This document shows, piece after piece, positions 60,301-64,000 of a DNA stretch of 64,000 bases. Within the stretch, counting starts at the first letter, position 1. Each line of letters begins with the position of its first letter. The translations under genes were made by a program, and so were the position numbers. Source of the DNA: Lutjanus erythropterus (Eukaryota; Chordata; Actinopteri; Lutjaniformes; Lutjanidae); NCBI GenBank assembly GCA_020091685.1, contig CM034593.1, positions 45,481,388 to 45,545,387 of the forward strand, written 5' to 3'. The notes beneath the pieces are model-generated. The model had not been told where the DNA came from. It ran no database searches and saw only the letters and a list, made by a program, of their open reading frames with translations.

Positions 60301-63300
60301 CACTGTTAGTGTCTGTGTTTTGTTTGTGTAGGTACTCCGAGATATTTTCCACTATAAGCCCATATTGACCAAGCAGCAGTTCCTTCAGTGGGGTTTCTCT
60401 CAAAGGAAAATCTCTGTCATCTGTGACATCATTAACCTGGTCCTGCAGAAACACAATCAACTGAAGAAGGTACAAAGCATTTCAAAGGTTTATTTCTGTG
60501 TCTATGTGTGTCTTAAGTGCAGGATACAGAATCTTTAACCTTAAGCTGTAACATTAGAGGCAGAAATGTATTTTTGTTTTTTTATTGTACCAGAGACCAA
60601 ACTGTTATAAATTGTTCAATGATGAAAAAGTGAACTAGTACTGCCATGAGTAGTGAAGTTTAGAGGAGACCTGAAATAAAAACTAAGTATCCGATTTGTT
60701 TATGTGTGTGTCTTTGTGTGGGTTGTAGTCTAAACTAAGATGTCCTGCTTCACATAAGGATGGCAGAGGAGAATCTCATCCAGCACTAACTGAAGCAGAC
60801 ACTGTAAGTATCGTGTAAAGTGCTTTACCACTACTTAAAGTACTATATAGTGTCATACAGTAAGTGGTATACAGATGTGGCTCTCTCAATTTCACAAAAA
60901 AAAAAAAAATCAATTTTGGACTTTTTCACTGGAGCAGATGTTGACTGATAGTTTACAATAGAGTTCTGTATTTGTAAAAGCAATCAGCTGTTCTGTCCAG
61001 AAAATGATGCAAGTGCCTTGAATGTGCAGAGGTTGTGTTTTGTTGCCAGGACACTATTCATACCTTTAAACCAGTGTTACTCAAACTTTTTCTCTGGAGA
61101 CCCGCATTTTAAAAAATGACAAACCATTGTGATCCAATTCACAACAGGCCTTATTAATAAATGCTAGGAGAGTTAATTTGTGCATTAATGAACGTTCCTG
61201 AGCATTTTTGCTGCCATTTCCACATCACCATATATTTTCTTGACACATGCATATACACATGAAACACTTAAATAAAAAATTAAATACATTTAGGCTGAGT
61301 CCATCTCAATCTTAATATTTCCTCTCATCAAGAAAACAAACCTAAAAAAATGTTCAGAACTCAAATTTTCAAGGCAGCTGTCTCCAACCTCACTCAGGTT
61401 TTGCAATATAATTTTTGACAGTTTATAAAACTCAAATTCAAGTTCATCTAAAGAAGAAAAGTAAATTATCTCAACAAAACATTATTAGTTGATAAAACTT
61501 TTTTAAAACTTACAGTTTGAGTTGCGCTCAAAACTCAAAACTTTTCAAGTAAGTTGCCTTAAAATGTTGAATTTTCTTTTCGAGTATAGAACATTTTAGC
61601 CTGCATTACAAATGAGACAAAATCAGTTCATGAAGGCTGAATTGACAGGCTCTTGTTTTTTCCTCTCATCAGTAAAATGACACATTTTAATGCTTTATAA
61701 TAGATGTACTGCAGATAAAAATCTTGAACTCTGCTGAATTTCTTCCACAGTTATTTTTTAGGGGACCCAAATAAAATCTCCTGTGACCCACCTCAGGATC
61801 GTGACCCAATGTGTGTGAATGACTGCTTTAAACAGTTACTTGCCAGCCCACGGTCTCAGGCACATCAAAGCTACATTAATGTCACTGGAATGTACATGAG
61901 CATTAACAAGAATGCCAAGACGTACCTGACTATTAGCACTAGGGCTGCATGATATGGTAAAAAAGTTATTTTGTAATTATTTTGAGTGAAATTGTAATTC
62001 CACTTTAACTTTTTACTGAAAAAAAAACGATTACAATCGTGATTATGTGATCTTTGTTGAGGTCTGAACTATACAAACATGTTGTCTTCCATCTGAAGAT
62101 TTTTAAACGAGAACATCTGGCCAGTTCTTCATTATAATGTTGTTTTATCACATTTTTCCTTTTTCAAAAAATTGCAATTTACTTCTGCTATTTGGATATT
62201 GCACTTGGCTGTTAGCACTTAGGTGGTGCTGTTGACAGAAACATCAGACAAATGAATGATTGTGAACTGCTGAATATTGTTTCTCTTTAGTTGAATAGCA
62301 TTGTGTTTTATGCGTTTCAGGTGTCCAATAGGCCATTTGTCGTGAATCATACAGAAAATCCCTCCACTTTTCCCATAAGCACGCCCCACGCAGAAGCATT
62401 CGCCTCCCATTCTCCTGGGAATGGGATCACAGAGCTGGCAGGACTGCAGGGCAACAAGGAAAACATTCCTCATGTAAGCATTTACCAAATCAGTATACAG
62501 ACTGAGTGAAAGCTTGTGAGAGACTTCAGCTAATAGAATCAAACTAGTGAACATTTAAACCAGTTTGCCAACAGATGGAGTCAATAAGTTTAAACAGAAA
62601 CAATCTACAACTACAATAAGATATAGAAATGGTATCTTTGTATATTTGACCAGCGTCAAAGAGGATGTCAGTCAATGTGTAAATCTCTGTTGTTTTTTTT
62701 TACCCAAACTGCCTTTGTTTGTGCTACAGCTTTTGCAGCTTCCATCATAGCAGATTTTATTTAGATCTAGACAAGTAACTCATTTAAAAAGTATTAAAGT
62801 CTCTGTTTGTTACTTAGAAAAATCCAAGTACTTCCAAACATCGACATTCATCAGCTGAGACATGTAGAAATGTGGTTTGAATTCTTTACTGAAGCTTATA
62901 AAGGTCTGAAGATCCAAGGAGCACTGGATCCACTCAGACCTTTGCAGAGGAGGTTGAGCACATGCCAGTATAAAATGTAACATCGTTTCTTTTCTGTCTT
63001 TCAGTCATTGGAGGTGGAAGGAAGGCTGTCAGCACTGGAGGCTCGATTAGAGAGTCTCTCTGGTCTACACAGACTCAGCATCCTGGAGAAACGCCTGGAG
63101 GAACTTGAGAGACAGAAAACCACAGATAAGGTAGACAAGACCAGACACTGTTTACCTTACTTTTTTAATTTCCTGTTTCATTTATTTGGAAGGGATGGAT
63201 TTTTTTTCAGCCGATAACAAATGATTACCCACCTCTCATGGCCGATATCGACAAGAGAACTGTGTGTATCAGATTTTTCCTATTTCAGAAGAAGTTCATA

Positions 63301-63962
63301 TAACCTGTAGTAAAAAAAAAAGGCTAAGGTGTTGTTAGCAAAGCTACATTATTTACAGCTTTGACCGAACCAAATCTAACTGATATCACTGCTAAAACAA
63401 AAACAAAGAACAAGAACAGTTCTGACTCAGTTATGTTTTCTAGTGAAGTTCATCAAAACAGAGCCTATAGAGCCTTTTGACAAAGAATTTAAATAAATGC
63501 TTTGACATGATCTGTCAAATCCCTAATTAATCAGTCCTGATCTTTATCATCCATCATTGGACAGACAGCAAAGAAAATATGATAAAACATGAAGTTGTAG
63601 ACATTTTTTCTGTTTGTCTTGTTCTTCTCCAGACTGAAGGACAAGTCATCACCATATCCAAAGAGAGCTGGGAAAATCTGCTGAGCAGAGTCCTGTTACT
63701 GGAAACTAAACTGGAACTGAGCAATGCACAGGTGGGACAAGTGTACATGCTGTGACCTTTTTAATTTCATCTCCATTTAGAATGCAGTTGCGTAGCTTGA
63801 AACTAGCACTACGCCTGTTTTCAGAATGATCATTGACTTAGAATATTTTCACATTATGACCATTTGTGTTTCATCTCATCTCATCTCTGGTAGTTAAATG
63901 CCCCCCTGCCATGTCCATCTGCCTCCTCCTGTTCTTCCAGTTCCATGTGTGATGCTTCAAAG
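54269..63962 (+). CDS. cep44: Centrosomal protein of 44 kDa, 5' three quarters; continues past the window
   Basis: Eight coding exons join in frame: 54269-54360, 59177-59324, 60332-60469, 60729-60803, 62321-62473, 63005-63130, 63633-63731, 63894-63962 (300 codons; human CEP44 is about 390 aa). Residues 1-126 form the conserved N-terminal CEP44 domain, with CLRKLETLLRAIKYPGYVDY, KGDPSAFLPIVSF and HYKPILTKQQFLQWGFSQ. Residues about 127-202 are polar, Ser/Pro-rich and poorly conserved. Residues 203-277 are heptad-rich and should form a coiled coil. Family knowledge: CEP44 sits at centrioles and spindle poles, binds microtubules and is needed for centriole-to-centrosome conversion. The last exon ends at a donor (63963), so the C-terminus is outside. 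The gene is divergent from fbxo8, and intron 1 is long and full of repeats. Confidence 0.95.
54441..54950. mobile_element. Possible MITE in cep44 intron 1
   Basis: CCTTGCACACATGCAG on the left faces GGCATGTGTGAAAAGGCA on the right as an imperfect inverted repeat about 500 bp apart. No target duplication is resolved. Confidence 0.35.
54951..56731. other. Unrecognised DNA in cep44 intron 1
   Basis: Includes a GC-richer stretch at about 56005-56121 with the frame GFAEGREHRVELRHRANRQL continuing through RAEELCRRG to a stop, and a Cys-rich frame just upstream (about 55806-55906). Neither is a protein I know. They may be part of a decayed transposon or a retrocopy. Confidence 0.4.
56732..57867 (+). 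mobile_element. 1136-bp hAT transposon remnant with BED-finger coding trace
   Basis: Ends TAGAGCTGCACGATAT and ATATCGTGCAGCCCTA match inverted at 15 of 16 positions. The identical 8-mer TACAGTAG flanks both sides (56724-56731 and 57868-57875). Near 56968-57075 a frame reads ENEDLVPKRKATSVIWNYFG, then YKKDDIDQTRVQ, typical of the BED-type zinc finger at the N-terminus of hAT transposases. The catalytic domain is absent, so it is a deletion derivative. It lies in cep44 intron 1, sense orientation. Confidence 0.92.
58595..58930 (+). mobile_element. Fish MITE family (copy c) in cep44 intron 1
   Basis: Shares GGCATCTAGCAGTGAGCTTG, AGTGTTTAGTTTGTCCATTC and the near-end CCCCTAAATGTGACAC with copies at 2721 and 7291. 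The right end reads CAATGGACCTT; the left end is degraded. Confidence 0.8.
59177..59324 (+). CDS. cep44: cep44 coding exon 2
   Basis: The acceptor is CAACCAG|GCTTTCC and the donor TATAAG|GTAACT. The exon completes a Gly codon, then reads LSKGDPSAFLPIVSFTLTSF and GKTDLRFTDTLYK, which is core CEP44 domain. It ends in phase 0. Confidence 0.96.
60332..60469 (+). CDS. cep44: cep44 coding exon 3
   Basis: The acceptor is TTTGTGTAG|GTACTC and the donor AAGAAG|GTACAA; the exon has 46 codons. It encodes VLRDIFHYKPILTKQQFLQW, then KISVICDIINLVLQKHNQLK. It ends the conserved N-terminal domain. Confidence 0.96.
60729..60803 (+). CDS. cep44: cep44 coding exon 4
   Basis: The acceptor is GGTTGTAG|TCTAAA and the donor GACACT|GTAAGT; the exon has 25 codons in phase 0. 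It encodes a polar, poorly conserved linker. It is supported by frame continuity and good splice sites rather than by sequence similarity. Confidence 0.85.
61072..61825. mobile_element. 754-bp hAT-like MITE in cep44 intron 4
   Basis: It begins CAGTGTTACTCAAACTTTTT and ends GTGTGTGAATGACTG, an imperfect inverted repeat. The 8-mer CTTTAAAC flanks both sides exactly (61064-61071 and 61826-61833). Subterminal GGAGACCC and GTGACCCA words face each other. No coding potential. Confidence 0.85.
61938..62212. mobile_element. Short hAT-like MITE in cep44 intron 4
   Basis: It begins TAGGGCTGCATGATATGG, nearly the same terminus as the element at 56732. Flanks share TTAGCAC (7 of 8 bases of ATTAGCAC / GTTAGCAC). 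The right end is diverged. Confidence 0.55.
62321..62473 (+). CDS. cep44: cep44 coding exon 5
   Basis: The acceptor is GCGTTTCAG|GTGTCC and the donor CCTCAT|GTAAGC; the exon has 51 codons in phase 0. It encodes VSNRPFVVNHTENPS and ends LQGNKENIPH, a Ser/Pro-rich linker of low conservation. Confidence 0.88.
63005..63130 (+). CDS. cep44: cep44 coding exon 6 (coiled coil)
   Basis: The acceptor is GTCTTTCAG|TCATTG and the donor GATAAG|GTAGAC; the exon has 42 codons. It encodes LEVEGRLSALEARLESLSGL, then SILEKRLEELERQK. The regular Leu/Glu/Arg heptads indicate a coiled coil. Confidence 0.93.
63633..63731 (+). CDS. cep44: cep44 coding exon 7
   Basis: The acceptor is CTTCTCCAG|ACTGAA and the donor GCACAG|GTGGGA; the exon has 33 codons. 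It encodes ISKESWENLLSRVLLLETKL and continues the coiled-coil pattern. Confidence 0.92.
63894..63962 (+). CDS. cep44: cep44 coding exon 8 (last in window)
   Basis: The acceptor is TCTGGTAG|TTAAAT and the donor TCAAAG|GTGAGA; the exon has 23 codons in phase 0. It encodes a Ser/Cys-rich stretch ending SSSMCDASK. The gene must continue beyond 64000. Confidence 0.82.
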
Positions 63963-64000
63963 GTGAGACACAGCAAATGGCTCACTTCCCTTTCTAAGCT

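Noticed and set aside
1-64000. tRNA, rRNA, CRISPR or bacterial-type operons
   Set aside because: No B-box-like GGTTCGA sequence in a tRNA setting was seen, apart from the retroelement primer site. There are no regularly spaced direct repeats and no prokaryotic gene arrangement.

Overview
The window is nuclear DNA of a vertebrate, very probably a ray-finned (percomorph-like) teleost. The evidence is two multi-exon genes with GT-AG introns, many long (GT)n/(CA)n tracts, and repeat families typical of fish: Tc1-like and hAT DNA transposons, L2-like LINEs and foldback MITEs. There is no bacterial, plasmid or phage content.

The right third carries two genes back to back around a shared promoter at about 52.75-53.35 kb. 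fbxo8 lies on the minus strand, with seven coding exons between 50699 and 41113 and a predicted protein of 324 aa. It is complete, with an F-box followed by a Sec7-like domain, and every exon joins in phase. cep44 lies on the plus strand. Its first eight coding exons (54269-63962, 300 codons) are present and in phase; the 3' end lies beyond the window. The same head-to-head pair is known in human at 4q34.

The left 41 kb has no protein-coding gene that I can support. The listed small ORFs there fall in microsatellites or decayed transposons, or match nothing I know. In other vertebrates HAND2 lies on the far side of FBXO8, so this desert may belong to the hand2 regulatory landscape (inference). 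It holds a CpG-rich, ORF-free block at about 14.1-16.6 kb, an exon-like segment with good splice sites at 12707-12850, and repeat-free AT-rich stretches that could be conserved noncoding elements.

Mobile DNA is abundant and often nested. hAT-type elements with 8-bp target duplications are at 5472-6217, 56732-57867 (with a decayed BED-finger coding remnant) and 61072-61825. A deleted Tc1 copy is at 3713-4537. An L2-like LINE interrupted by a hAT-like element is at 8836-10255. A large TIR element in fbxo8 intron 6 contains a second foldback element. An LTR-retroelement remnant with a near-perfect tRNA-Arg primer-binding site lies in fbxo8 intron 2.

I found no clearly new biological system. The items most worth checking are the CpG-rich block with its possible noncoding exon, the tRNA-Arg-primed LTR remnant, the coding GGA microsatellite in fbxo8, and the divergent CRE-containing promoter.
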